A stretch of DNA of 64,000 bases, from contig OZ038437.1 in the NCBI GenBank assembly GCA_964036275.1, forward strand, positions 8,988,304 through 9,052,303. The letters run 5' to 3'. This DNA is from Litoditis marina. Its lineage: Eukaryota > Nematoda > Chromadorea > Rhabditida > Rhabditidae. How positions within the stretch are numbered: the stretch's first letter is position 1; each line of letters begins with the position of its first letter. Positions 1 through 13,208 of the stretch are shown here, piece by piece. The position numbers were made by a program, and so were the translations under genes. The notes below the pieces were generated by a model. That model did not search any database, was not told where the DNA came from, and saw only the letters and a program-made list of their open reading frames with translations.

Positions 1-18
1 AGAAAAAAGACCTGTTAC

Positions 19-3000
19 CTGCCGACTTCCAAGCCTTCTTGCCCGCCAAACAACCCTCCAGCACGAACATCGGCAAGTCCTCGCTGGCAACAACGTAGAT
101 GGAAGATCTGAAACATACATTGTTCAGTTAACTTCTTGTAAAAATTTATTGTTCAGTTAACTTGTAATGCTTGCTGAACACTAACATGAACAACTAATTA
201 ATAACTCTTTAAAAAACACTGAATCTCGCACATGAAACTCCGGAACTAGAAGAATTTCATTATAACTTCACGTGTTACAGGCGTATCCTTATCTATCAAA
301 GGTTCAAGATCACGTTCCACACGTGTATTACCATGTGAATCACCAAATTCTATCGAAATTTCACGTGCCCCACGCGTATTCTCACGTGAAACACGTACAA
401 TATCACGTGACTCACCGAATGCCCTCAAAGAACTCGGTGGCCTCTTCCAGCGATTCCAGCGTGCATTTGCCGTTCTTATGGGGCACGGTCACGAGCTCGA
501 AATACCGTTCGCGAGTCAGACGAGGCTTACCTGAAAACGTGAAATAACGTGTACTACGTGAATAAATGTAGCAAATCTCTCTGTTTAAGTAGTTTTATAT
601 GATTAGCTATATATTTTTGAAAGTAGGAAAAATATGCAAATACTCGGTGACATCCTGTCCAAAATCTACTTATACATGATTTTTGATTTCCCTCGAAAAT
701 ATCCCAGGCATTAAGTAGTGGGAAGCACGATCAAAGACCAAAAATCATAAGATAAAAATCGAAATCCATAAAGTACAAAAACACCCACCTCCGTTCCTGG
801 TGACAGTCATCATCATGGGCCCGTTGCTGGAGACAAACGGCTGCGACTCCTTCCATTCTCCCTCATCCTGAAACATAAAAAATTAAAAGAATTAGTTTCA
901 CGTGATAACGTGAAATCACGTGAGTCCGAGAATCACGTTAATGATCATGAAAGCGGAAACTCGGACATCTGCCTACATCAACGAACTAGGAAGAGATACA
1001 ACTTATTTATCAGTCAGCTAGGCACGTGAGTGAAGTTCACGTGAAAGATACACTCGCTAACCTTTTCATTCTCCTTGTGTGCCGTGGGCTGCCATCCATT
1101 GTTGAGGCTGCGATCACGTTCTTCAGAATCGGCTGCGACGGCGTCGAGCACAGTGTCAATGGCGGGGTCGGTCTGGAGGAAGGAAGGTTAGATTTAGAGA
1201 GAGAGAGAGAGAAGGTAGAGGAAGAGGAAGAGGAAGAGAGAGAGAGAGAGAGAAGAGAGAAGGAGAAAGAGAAAGCTAGAGAGGGGGCAGAGACAGAGAG
1301 AGGAGAGAGAGAGAAAGTGCTACAGAGGGAGGGAGAGAGAGAAAGAGCTACACAGCGAGAGAGAGAGGTGGAGAGAGGGGGATATGTAAAGGGAGAGAAG
1401 AACAGAAGAGATGGAGGTAGAGAGATAGATGCGACAGAAAGAGAGAGAAAGAGAGAGAGAATAAAAGGAAGAAGGAAAGAGAAAGATGAAAGATCTCACC
1501 TGTTCGTATTCGATGTGTCTCTCCTCGGCTCCCTCTTCGCCATTTTGCTTGGAGACCAGGCTGGAGCGAGATTGCATCGTGTGATGGGACTGCAAACAAG
1601 GCGTAGATGGAATAAGACATTAATAAATTATGATACTTCTTAGTAAAAAAGTGAAACACATAGTACATATCGACAACATCAAAACATGGAAAACATGTAG
1701 GAAACCACTCAACATACAAACACGAAGTGGTGAGACTGTAAACAAAACATTTATAGAAAACCATTATGGTGTCATTTTTCCATGTCATGGACATACTAGA
1801 ACGAACTTTATCGAGGTTCATAGCGGGCTTCCACAGCAATTGGAGGAGAATCAAGCGTTTTATGGGTACCCGAAGCACAAAACTTGGTGGGATATGAGGT
1901 TTTCAATAGTAAAAGCGACTAATGTGGACATTATTGCGGTTTAAAATCCCGATTTGGAGAGAAACGGGTAACTTAACGGAAAATCCAAATAATTCGCCGT
2001 ATGTTTGCCGAAATGTTGTTAGAGCCAACCTTGTCGGCCTCGTGCGCTGCCTCCTGAACGGGTCCCGACACATCAGAGATGGTGTCGATCAGCTGATCTA
2101 CAGACGTGGCCGTGGCGATCTGAAAATGTTTTTAAAATGTATTTTTTTATTCCACTGAACTTTTACTGAAACCTTCCCTGTATACATCCAAACCTCAGTC
2201 AATACGATTCCAAAAGTCTAGAAGACATAGATTGAACAAAAAAAATCAAAAAACACTTGTATCGTATTCGTTGAAGTCCCATAGATCATCAATCTTATTT
2301 AATCAATGAACAGGGACCGAAAAAATAAATAAAAACCCACCAGACTATTCTCGTTTCCTCCGTTCGATCCCAAAACCATAGACGAGGCGAGGGCCGATGT
2401 GAAGGGAGTGGCCGCGTCGGCGAACATCTGCTCAGACATCTTGCGAATAGCCTGGGAATTTGGAAATATTAGAATGAGAACCAGAATGCAAGATGTAGGA
2501 GAAAACCACAATGCAATATCTAGTCGAAAATTAGTAACCATTTAGTATTTATCCTGGAGCAGTTTTGAGATTTAGTTTGAGAACTACTGACACAACTCTG
2601 AGTACAAAGTTTAAGAACTTGAGTACTAGTTTGAGAACAATTGAGAAAGTTAGATAGAGAGGTAGAGACTACCTCCTCGGCTAAACCTCTACTACACTGC
2701 TACTAAACGGCCTCAAAAACTACCCCAAAGAAAAGCAACCAGAGTGCAAACAACAACAACTACCTCTTCGGTGGGAGTTGGTTCCGACGCCAGGGTCGGT
2801 GTACCGTCCATAGACTGCGGCGGACAGGCGGGCGCCGAGGCCAGCTCATCCACAGCGGCAGTAGACTGAAAACATAGGTGAAATTGTCAAATGCCAGTGC
2901 AACTGGAATGAACGTGCGCATACATCAGGCGACTTTGTTGTGCACAACATTTTAATGAAAATCAGGAGTTTCATCTGGATGACTAAACTGAAAACTGGTC

Positions 3001-6000
3001 GAAAACTGAGGTTTCAACAGTAAAGTTCGACAATTATTGAAATTGGGGAATCGGGGTAGCTTAAAATCCCGATGTTAAAGAAAATTTGGTGAATCAATGA
3101 ACCATTCAACAAATTCGCCCTACGTTTGAACGTGCATCGTGCAATTTGAAAACGAACCCCTGCAAAAATGATTACGTTGTCGTTCATCGCGTTTAAAACG
3201 CTTCGTCTACGTTGACGTGAATCTCGCATTATTTTAACAAGAAAAATATCTAAAATATAATACTATAACAACAGTATACTAGTTGACACTACTTGACACA
3301 ACAATGAAAACGACTATACCTCCTCAGTTTCCTTGGCAGTATCATTGAGGTCGACGCCAGCCAATGCCTTCTCCAGATCGTCAGTATCCATGCTGATCTT
3401 CATTAGTCGAGGCGGCTCCTCGATGTCGTCCAGAAGGCCAGAATCCCCAACGGGCTGAGGGAGGATGGGCTCCTGGAACAGTAAATTTGTTCGAATACTG
3501 CTGGAGATTCGAAAAACACGAACTACTATTAGACCTGACTATTTTGGTGGCTAAATCAAGAAATTTCGCGAAATCCTAACCCAGATGAAAAATGAGGTGG
3601 TACATTTTGGATGGAAAAAACGTTTTTTAGACGTCTCTCTATCGCGTTCAAACCGTAAAACTCAGAATCTCTAGAAAACCGGAAAACATATGCCCCCATT
3701 TTATGAAAACAATATGTAAGTACATGTGCAAACAAGTGAAACCTTCTGAAAACACAACGATCGAGCACCCAAATATCCGAAAAAGTGACCCCACAACACC
3801 TACATATCCACATGCTAACCACTTGAAAATTACCTTGAACTCTTCCGGGATCGAAACTGGCTCAGGTTCAGTGGGTTCCGGTGCAACCGGAGCCGGCACG
3901 TCGTTGATGACCTGCACTGATTCATCGGCGGGAACGGTGGGAGTGGCGTCAGAATCAGAAGGTTCCGTGACATCTTTAGGCTCGAATGGCGCGGTGGCGT
4001 CAGTAGCGGGCAGGTCCGGGACGGAAAGCGGCACGGTGTCGACCTGGTCCTTGGGTCCGGTTTCCCCGACAAACTGCACCGAATCATCAGAGCCGGGTGC
4101 GGGCACCTCGCCGGCGAACATGACAGACTCGTCCGCGGTAGTGTCGGCGGCGGCTGGTTCTGGTAGCGTCGGAACCGCGACAGCAGGTGTTGGCTCGTCC
4201 GCGGGCTTGGTCTCTTCAGTCTGGGCAGGTTCGGTGATCGGCTGAAACCCACCACGTAACAACATAGAGAAAGATCACAACAAGAGGGGAACCAGGCAAA
4301 AAAAGAAAAACTAAACCCGAAAAATTTCTTGCAAATATATGCCTTTGGCCTCAAATACCAGGGTTCCGAGTGAAGTAGACCAAACCTGGTTTATATGACC
4401 TCAACATATAGAGTGTACCTGACAAGTGACAACACAACAACCATAGGCGCGTGTGACAAAACCGTGATTTGTGCAGACTACGTGATGTTTGTGTATAAGA
4501 AACTGTACAACTATACAAACTACACCACAGGGCGTGAAGTGCGTGAAAACGACGCGACGATCCTACTAAACTCTACCTCATCGGGCAGTTCTGGCTGGGT
4601 GGTGGCCTCGTTGGCAGCAACTGGTTCCTCAGGCTCAGCGGCAGTTGGTTCCGGTACCACGGGAGGTTCCGGTGTCGGCGGAATCACAACCACGTTGACG
4701 TTGGGCAGTGACGAAGGCGCCTCGTCTTCAGAATCCCCAAGGACAATGACGGGCGGCACGGAGCCCACGATGAGCACAGATTGGTCCGCATCGGCAGCTG
4801 GCGGCTAAACAACACGAGACATGAAACAAGCGGGATCTAACACAGAATCTAATCTAAAAGAGCAGGAATTCATCTGAGCAAACCGAGAAACTTTTTCCAT
4901 AGCCTTCTCGAATTCGAATTTCAGACGAATTCCAGCTCAATTGCAATCTAAACATAGCAACACGGTCAATTGGACAACACAGTGGGGGTGCGAAAAGCTG
5001 AAATTGAAATTTTCTAATTTTCGTGAAATTTTATATGAAAAAAAAACGTGTACTTCTACATCATATCACGTCTATTTATCCTAAATCAAATACCGGATGC
5101 ATATGGTGCACCAAACTACATACCGCGGGCTGAGTCTCCGGAACCGAAGTCTTGCTGGGGGTAGTGGCGGCACCATGTCCAGTGGCAGCTGCACGCGGTC
5201 TTCCCGGCGTGGTCGTGGCCGCGGCACCAGCAGCTGGCTTCGTGGCGGCTGCGCGAGAAGCAGCGGCACCTTGCGATGCACCACTGAAACAATATACGAT
5301 TGAAACCGTTATTCGAGAACGAGAAGTTTCTTAATAAAGTCAGTTAATTAGAGCACGCATTGTTCTGAGAAACGGAATTTCAGTAATTTAAAGCTCGATC
5401 TCAAGTTTCTATCTCAATCTCAAGTGTTTCTATGTCAATCTCAAGAGTGGCTCTTCAGAACGTCCCGAAAAAAATAACAAAACAAACCTGTTCCTTTTTT
5501 ATTATATTCTATACTACGTCCCTCAACCAAAGATACTGCGAAGTGACAAGTAAATACCAAATTTATGTGAAATAACAGTTAAAACGTACACAGTTCTCTT
5601 CTGAGCGGGCGCCTCTCTGCGTGCGGGTGAAGCGGTGATGGGAGTGGTTCCCCGGCTGGTACCAGTTGCACTTCCAGAGCCGAGACGACCGGACGGACCG
5701 GCAGCTGGAAATAGGATCATTATTATAGGGAAATAGGATAATTATTAAATTATTCTTTAGTGACTGAATGAAAGTGACCGAATTATTGTTGTAAGCTGAA
5801 AAGTAAGCAGTATATCAGTCTCTTTCTCAGCCATTTGAGTTTGAGAAGATGAATTTACTCAGATTTGTGGTCAAAATTGAGATTTTCTGTCAAGTTGGCC
5901 AAAATGAAGCCTCTTTCTATTCAAAACCATCTTGTATAAACTGAAAAAAAAACTTTAGTTTTTTGAAGAAACGTCAGATGTTACAGATGTAAATTTTAAA

Positions 6001-9000
6001 GGATAGAATGGTGCTAGAAAACCAGAGAAAAACTGACCAGTGCGAGACGTAGGTGGCTTGGCTGGTGCGGCCGTCTTGTTGCCGGCTACCGGCGGGCGAG
6101 CTCCCATGGATGGACGAGAGGTGGTAGTGGATGCGGGCTGGAAAATCAATAACTGATCAGTTAATACATAAATACTAGAGAACACCGCGATAAATAACTA
6201 CTATTCAAAACACCAGTTGAGCGAGAGTAAACCAAGCCTGTATTCATACTACCAGCCTTCACATATTTAGAGACCGATCGGAATTTGAAACTAAATACGT
6301 TCCGTTGAAACAAAACTACCTAATACCAAACCAAAAACACAGTTTTTAGTCGGACCGTCCTCTTCCAATTTGAATTCTATCCTGAGATATGTGTTTAAAC
6401 TCACCCTGGCAGTCGACGTGGTAGTAGTTCTTGCGGCGGCTGCTCTGGGAGCCACGGGAGCACGCGGCGCGGGTGCGCGCGCGGTTGTTGGTCTTGTCGC
6501 GCCGGTGGCGCCGCGAGCTGTCGCGGGTCGAGCCGGTCCCAAAGACTGACGCACAGTGACACGGGCGGGCAGTGGCACGCCTAAAAGAGGGACGAATGAA
6601 AAATAACGTCACCACCATCCAATGAAAGTGGGACTATCCTACTTCCGAGAAAAAGCCTTTTATTCAATGAAGATCGGTGAAAATTTATTATATTGCATCG
6701 AAATTGGTCCAATTTCCCGATTTCAGCGAGGTGAGCGAGGTGAGCCGGGTTTTGAATTTTCTAGTTATACGAACTCAATTTCTAGTGTACGAATACAACA
6801 AAAACAACAAATAATAACCCTCCAACCTTTCGCAGCCTGTTCCGCGCTGACCGTTCGGACACACAGCAGAGACAGTGACTCGGCCTTCTCCAATGCGGCA
6901 ATGATGCGGGAAGCAGAGGCATTACCTGAAATATTAATGTATTTATCACATTTATAAAACAAATACTACATTAAGGTATTACTACTGTTCAATTCTGTTC
7001 TAGTAGAGACCGATAGGCTACACTACAATTTATTTTATGTAACAGAAACACATTTAAATGTAAAGATTGTGAGTGAATCTCCGAAATAGTTTAGAACCGG
7101 ACTGACGGACATAAAACTTTTCTAGTGTTTTAGATTGAACAATAAACAACCCCTTCAAACCTCCAGAATTTGCACGGAAATGTTTCAAAAAGACAAAAAC
7201 GCCGTAAGAGAACTTACAAAACACGAACCTGTGTAGAGTACTCGCTTGATGGGCTCAGCCAGCTTGGCCGAGTGCCAGATGACCACTAGAATGAGACCGT
7301 GAACATCGGCTGCCTGTAAAAAATAGGGATGAAATCTTTAGAATAAGAACGGAATCAACTCCCTATCGAACTCGTTGATGCAAAAAACTTCAATTCATCA
7401 CTTCGGGACCCGTTACTACGCCTTTTTTGCGCCATCCAAAACCTTTCAAAATCACACGTTCTTCCATGCTGTATACTCATTCGTAACCGCGGACACACAA
7501 TGGACGGGTACAGACTAAACTAAAGACTAAACTACAAAATACAAATATGAACCTTTTCTATAGCGGCCTCATCTCCAGAATTGACAGCCCTCTCCAATGC
7601 GTCCATCGACTCCTTCTTTCCGCCATCCAGAACAAACAACTCCACTTTGCCGGAGCAGAGACTCTGGAAATCGATAAATGAGAAAAATCAATATCCAATA
7701 AAATCAACATCCATTCAACTAAAACTTGGCATTGTCCAATACAGAATCTAAACTTCCACTATGATTGAAAACAGCAAGTACGTTTCTCATCATCTTACCA
7801 CTAACGACCAGTAAGTCAGACTGTTATTCGAAAAGCAACCAGTTTTACAGTTGTCCAAGACCCCAAAACTCATTATGTTCGATCAAAAACTATCGAAACC
7901 AACTTTGCTAGACTAAGGTTACCCCTTAACAAGAGTAGAATTAGAATATCTCCGGAACGAGTAAGAACTAACCATGCTGAGCAGTGTGGGCTCATACTTC
8001 GGGGTGAACCCCGGTGTGGTGATGTGCAGGCCGCTGTCCTTGGTCTTCGCGCGAACATCGTGAGCCAGTTGCTTGACAGAATCGGGCGCGGGAGCAGATT
8101 TGGGTACGGGGACATGTCCAACGATGGGAACTGCGGCTGTCTGAACAATTACAATCTGAACAATTACAATGCGGCTGTCTGAAATGGGGGACATTACATT
8201 TAAACCAATGAGAAAGAACTAACTTTGTATGCACTTAGACAGAAGTAGCCAGAAAAAGCTCCATTTTCGCTGGTGTCGGGAAATTTCCGTATGTTTGATG
8301 CAAACAAGTGTTAAAATCTAAAAAGTAACTACTTGAAAGAGGAGCTTATAGACTGAAAGAAGTGAGCAACAAATTGTTGACAAACAAACAAACCTGATTG
8401 TGTTGCAGCGCACTGTTGAGCCCGTTCTTGCTGGGCGCCGATACGATCAGACCACTCAGCTGGAAATAACGAAGATTAGAAAAGTACGCAGTAACTTTTT
8501 ACGAATTTGCTTATTACATATTAATTAGTGTTTCACGTAGTTACGAACCTGCAAAAGATGTTCTTGTAAACACAGAAGAAGGTTTCTTATTCATATTGTA
8601 CAACTGCCCTAACAGTCGTCAGTGTTGGTAATATTTACAGCTTACATACGGGAGAGATTGAAAACATATGTAGTTTCTGAGAGAAGCAGAAAGATAGATT
8701 AGGTCAATACTACAATTATATCAATAACTGATTATTATTAAAAAAAAGGACCTTTCTGACATGTCGGACGAACTGAAGATCCTCGTCACCTCCATCAATG
8801 TGGAAGTAGGTGCCGGTGAAGTCGAGCAGAACAGATCCTGGAATCAATAAATCAATATTCAACTAATTCGAAAACAAATTGCCATTCGACGTGAGTAACG
8901 TGTAGCTTCAAGTCCAACTTCAAATCCCAAAACCGTTCTTAAAAATTTCAATTCCTACTGAAAATGAACCACAATCGTGAAATTTATGAGCCTTTCAAAG

Positions 9001-9289
9001 CAGCAAATAAGATGTTTTTCATTTCCCCCTCAGAGCGAAACATCCAATTAGACCATTTGATCCGTTCGAAAAAAAACTTTGCAGCTGCGACTGAATGAGA
9101 TAAACAACTTGTTGAGACTATACATTCAACCCATCGAGCCCAAATGAAACTTTAAACTCTGAAATCATGTGAACAGCCTTTTGCAGCATTTAACACAGCA
9201 GAAAATACAAACACGGCAAATCTTTAAAAAAAATTACCTGCTCCAAACAGGAAGGCAGATGGTGAGTCCGAGATAGGAATGTAGGCCAT
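19..9289 (-). CDS. MAP1-family microtubule-associated protein (MAPH-1-like), 3' end beyond window
   Basis: Twenty-two exons join in phase and give about 931 residues. From the start they are 9238-9289, 8752-8837, 8394-8459, 7973-8140, 7553-7663, 7229-7313, 6827-6925, 6405-6580, 6038-6137, 5590-5704, 5124-5283, 4577-4804, 3834-4241, 3320-3472, 2764-2865, 2341-2451, 2030-2119, 1500-1589, 1062-1172, 789-867, 416-530 and 19-107. Residues 1-210 resemble the beta-lactamase-like N-terminal part of MAP1 proteins (GTYFHIDGG, then VELFVLDGG and LILVVIWHSAKLAEPIKRVL). Residues 220-405 are a basic Ala/Pro/Thr/Arg linker of the kind that binds microtubules. Residues 407-840 are acidic and Pro/Glu-rich. 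The last exons (EFFEGIRSSIYVVASEDLP, CLAGKKAW) match the MAP1 light-chain C-terminus. Family members bind and stabilise microtubules. The final exon ends at a GT donor, so the stop codon lies outside. The start is the ATG two bases after an acceptor. About 240 residues found at the N-terminus of vertebrate MAP1 proteins are not visible. Confidence 0.85.
270..415. repeat. Intronic cluster of CACGTG palindromes
   Basis: The intron between the last two visible MAPH exons carries repeated CACGTG cores and near-variants (CACGCG, ACGTGTT) embedded in TTTCACGTGAAA-like arms. Further copies lie at 895-1045. The same core recurs in several repeat families elsewhere in the window, so this is more likely repeat-derived than a dedicated regulatory module. 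Confidence 0.5.
1195..1490. repeat. GA-rich microsatellite tract in a MAPH intron
   Basis: About 300 bases are made almost only of GA, GAGA and GGAGA on the plus strand (CT on the coding strand), between the exons at 1062-1172 and 1500-1589. The open frames here are low-complexity artefacts. Confidence 0.9.
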
Positions 9290-9294
9290 ACCTG
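9290..9294 (-). promoter_or_regulatory. Acceptor two bases before the MAPH start, possible SL trans-splice site
   Basis: On the minus strand the sequence reads GATTTTACAG, then GT, then ATG. No upstream exon that could donate to it was recognised. The simplest reading is a spliced-leader acceptor. A cis-spliced upstream exon in the repeat-rich DNA to the right remains possible. Confidence 0.45.
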
Positions 9295-10345
9295 TAAAAT
9301 CACATATTTATAATTAATAGCACTTGTAAAGTAAACAAAACAGGTACAAGATAGAGAAAACAACATAGTTTCTACAGATAAATGTATCAGGGAAAAATAA
9401 AATAAAACTAAATAGAATAGAAAACTGACATAATTCACTAAAATAACACTTGTATTAATTAAAAAAGTGGAATGTAAAGCAAGGGGGAGCGATTTAAATC
9501 CAACGTGAAAGTCAATATTGACGGCAGTAGAAAGTGCGCGAGATTCAAACGCGCCCATTGATTTGAGGCTAATTCGATTACTTTTGATGAACAACAAGGC
9601 GCGAGCGACAAACATGTTCGATGACCAATAGAAGGACCAAATTGATACTCGATAGAGGGATAGAAGGAAAATAATTGCCTATTTATATGATACATCATTG
9701 GATAGAAACACTGGTAATTACGATTTGTAACCATTTTTTCATGAAACACAGCTCTTTGTCAGATATCAAACAAAATAGGGGTTTTTCCAAGTACTTAATT
9801 TTGAGAAATTATAATGAACACATTGTAACCTCATCCAGAGGGCCATATACGAACTACAAGATAGAATAGTTGGGTTTTATTAGATTTAAGAGATAACAAT
9901 ATATAATGGGAAAATGATACAAAACTGCAACAATATCGTAAAAAAAGTAGAGAGAAGGAGAGATCGAGCACTCTGTATGTCGAATGAGTGAATGAATGAG
10001 GGCAGAAGGAGCAATAAGGGCTGTTTACGCGCCAAAACACAGGTCAAACGATGACACGCTCGAGCAAACTACAAAACTACAAATGCAAGATTTATTGCAA
10101 CTTTTTTGACAGAAAAATGCAAATTCTTCATATATGATTTGGAAACTAAATTGAATGTACGCTATTATTAACTGTTCTCAAATTCTGTGTTTTTTCAAAT
10201 TATGGGAAAAAGTTAAAATACGATGTACGTAAGTACGTTCAAGTAAAGTATGCTAATCAAGCAAAACTAATGGTCGCGTTAAACGTAGGAAAATGTGTTC
10301 CAAGTGTTTCACGTGTTAATTACTTTCCTTGGTGAATTCTATATG
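9295..10345. other. Region upstream of MAPH, no gene recognised
   Basis: AT-rich sequence that should contain the MAPH promoter. No TATA box, conserved motif or coding exon could be defended on either strand. Short open frames here are not supported by splice signals or coding bias. Confidence 0.5.
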
Positions 10346-10598
10346 TAACCGGGTTTTTAGGTAACCTAACCCTTTTTTGGTAACCTATTTTTCAGGTTAC
10401 CTCAGTAGGTAACCGGTTGGTAACCTAAAATGAAAAACCGGTTATCTGTTTTTCTAACGCAAAATGCAGTTTTTACTGTTAGTTTGAACGGTAACCGGAT
10501 TTTAGAATTTTAGTTTCAGGTTACTTCCAGGTTACCTACTAAGGTAACCTGAAAAAGAGGTAACCAAAAAAGGGTTAGGTTACCTAAAAACCCGGTTA
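10346..10598. repeat. Foldback element built from GGTTACC blocks
   Basis: The left arm begins TAACCGGGTTTTTAGGTAAC, and its reverse complement closes the element at 10598. The arms agree at about 39 of 40 bases. The interior is packed with further GGTAACC/GGTTACC copies, so the whole unit can fold into a multi-branched hairpin. No coding content. Confidence 0.85.
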
Positions 10599-11730
10599 GT
10601 TGTAGAATTGGCCACTTTCCTTTCCAATAAGAGAATATGATGTTTGTTCGTGTAAAAAACTACCAGTAAAGCAAGCGAATATACACGTAAAACGTTGAAA
10701 AATCTCAAAAATGTCTTGTTTCGCAGTTCTATCTTTCAAGGTTTCACCCGTTTTTCACGTGTTCACGTGACTCACGTATTTTACACACTTTCCGTTAGTT
10801 TTTCCCCATTTTCAGTAAAGAATGTGATGTTTGCTCAAGTAAAGTATGGGCAGTGAAAGCCGTTTCGATTAGGCCGAAAACTGACGGAGGCAAGCAAAAA
10901 CAGACCCGAAAATTGGAATAAAAATGAGAAAAGAGAGGACTGCTTGAACACAATTCGGTCTGCAAATGGGGAAATTCTCAATAAATACTTTGTGTAAAAC
11001 TTTTCAAGTGGTATATGAACTAAAACTTTGTGAAAAGGTGTGATTTGAAGATAATGAACACGGGAAGAAAACTGGAACTGCTTGAAGACAAAGTTCTCTC
11101 GGGGAGAAGAGTGCTGAAAACCCTTGAAAAGTATAGAAGAACTATACAAGAGTATGCTTCTCTTTTTATCGTGGTTGTGTATATAAGCTACAACTTTGTA
11201 AAGTCTTCTCATAGAGCTATGAAGGTGTAGTTTGAAGAGAATGATGACTATTGCAATGAAAACGAGGCTTGCCCGAGGCAAGCTTTGATCGATAAGTATC
11301 TTTTGCACGCGCTTGTGGCTGCAGATAGCTATGGCGATACGGGAGAGACATTATGATCGAATCTATCCACTTGGACAAGTGTTTGGGGTAAAACTGCGTT
11401 TTGGGTGTATATAAAACTGAAAGGACACACCTCAGAACCATATTAGTTCCACTACATCACTGCTACAAATATGAATGGACGAAATCAAGTTGAAGCCAAT
11501 CAATTTGCATTGGGTTTTATCAGTACAATAAAATTGACTTGAAATAAATTTAAATAAAAAAGGTTGTTTTTAGAAGTCTAGAACTTAACGGCATAATTTG
11601 CAGTACTGTATGCAACTGCATTGCATTTTGTGGTTCTGAGGTATCAGTTTGGTTATAATGTTCAGTTCATAGTCATGTGAAAAGTGTGAAATTTCGTTTT
11701 TCGACCCAGGGCTCGTTTTCAGTAAAATTC
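10599..11730. other. Intergenic, no gene recognised
   Basis: AT-rich unique-looking DNA with scattered ACGTGAAA-type motifs near 10700-10790. Open frames are short, lack splice context and show no recognisable domain. Confidence 0.4.
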
Positions 11731-11880
11731 GGACTGTACGAGCCCGACCTTCGTTTGCTCCAACACACTACGCTCTCACATACCGTCGAAATACAAGTGT
11801 CGCGAAATAGTGCGCAGAACGAGAGACGCAGGTTGGTATCTAGGTGCCGGGATACTTCATCACGTTTGGAACTATAGGTA
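11731..11880. repeat. Degenerate GAGACGCAG-type palindromic element
   Basis: Contains the phrases CGCGAAATAGTGCGCAGAAC and GAGAGACGCAGGTTGG seen in the clearer copies at 25703-25882, 46070-46232 and 53773-53880. The inverted arms are eroded. Confidence 0.5.
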
Positions 11881-12108
11881 GGGAGTGATAAAATACAGAT
11901 TATAGTTTGATCTCCATTCAAAATCAGCAAGATCGAACTACTAACACAGCAGAATAGAGCCACACGGAACCTATAGGCAAGCGTAATGTTTCTAGTACAA
12001 CTTGGCATCTTTAAGGTCATAAAGCGAAGTTTACAAAGGAATGACGGAATCTTGATTGCAGTTTGTAGGGTTCAAACTACAAAAACAGCATGATAGAGCT
12101 ACATTTAA

Positions 12109-12238
12109 GGTTAGTCAACTGCACTGTCACCTGAGAAATACTAAACACATCAGAACTCAAAAAACGTGCAATAACAAAGTGCACGATGCCTCATTAGAGT
12201 GATAACTTTACGTGAATATTTCATGTTCTTCTAGTATA
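12109..12238. repeat. Non-autonomous TA-flanked element, family A
   Basis: One of about seven copies of a ~130-bp unit. It starts GTTAGTCAA..GCAC, has AACACA..CAGAACTC in the middle and ends TTCTTCTAGTATA. Other copies are at 15073-15215 and 25010-25130 (reversed), 38368-38508, 43590-43800 (interrupted), 44889-45026 and 54359-54495. In better copies the left third contains CACGTGAAACA. Confidence 0.75.
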
Positions 12239-12649
12239 CGCCGCATGATTTGGAAAAAGCGAACTCTGGCACAATTCGACATCTTTTAGGTCATAAAGCA
12301 ACACCTATAATATATCATTTCCAGTGGTTCCATCTGTAGCCTATTGGAAGTCACCAAATATTTGTTGTAGTTTTGTAAAGTTCAAACTACAAACACAGCA
12401 GAAAAAAGCTACATACGCCGCATAGGCATGCATTGGAAACAGTGAACCCAGTAAATGCCTCTAGTACAACTTGGCATCTTTCCATCATAAAGCAACATCT
12501 ATATAGCATTTCCAGTGGTTCCAGCTAGCTGGTTTTACGACCAATATCCCTCTAACGGCAGCGGGCGCGTTGTTCGTAATTAGGTAGCCGTGTTGGATGA
12601 AAAACAGGCAACAGGAACGGAAATGGGGTGCAAAAAGGATGGAAAACAT

Positions 12650-12654
<5 letters not shown>
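12239..12654. other. Intergenic, no gene recognised
   Basis: Contains two copies of a dispersed motif (CAAACTACAAACACAGC and relatives) near 12071 and 12381 and otherwise unremarkable AT-rich DNA. Confidence 0.35.
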
Positions 12655-12687
<33 letters not shown>

Positions 12688-13157
12688 TGAAAGGGGGGGG
12701 GGGGCAAAAAGGAAGGAAAGCATGTTGTGGATAACATGAATACAGTTTTTGAGGTAACATATGGGGATGTGCACAAAGAAACATAAAGAGAAATTGAGAG
12801 AGATACTGAGTGATAAAAAGAGAAACAGAGACACAGAGAGAGACAAAGAGAGAGACAGACACACAGAGATACAGAGAAAAAATGGGGTGCGAAAAGAAAG
12901 AAAAACATGTTGTGGATAACATGAATCCAGTTTTGAGGTTAAAGGTGAGAATGTGTACAAAAAAACATTACAGAGAAAGAAATAGAAAGAGATAGAAAGA
13001 GAGCGCGAGAGAAAGAGAGAGGGAGAAACTTGTCATGAGAATTATTTGCCAACATTTGGGCTGAATGGGGAATGATATATATGACTGACACACTTCATGT
13101 TCAGTTAGGATTGCGAAACCCGAGATGAAAAACGAACGGGAAAGGGTTTAGAGCGAC

Positions 13158-13208
<51 letters not shown>

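Noticed and set aside
6622..6957. Plus-strand frame opposite MAPH exon 7
   Set aside because: It is the shadow of a coding exon on the other strand.
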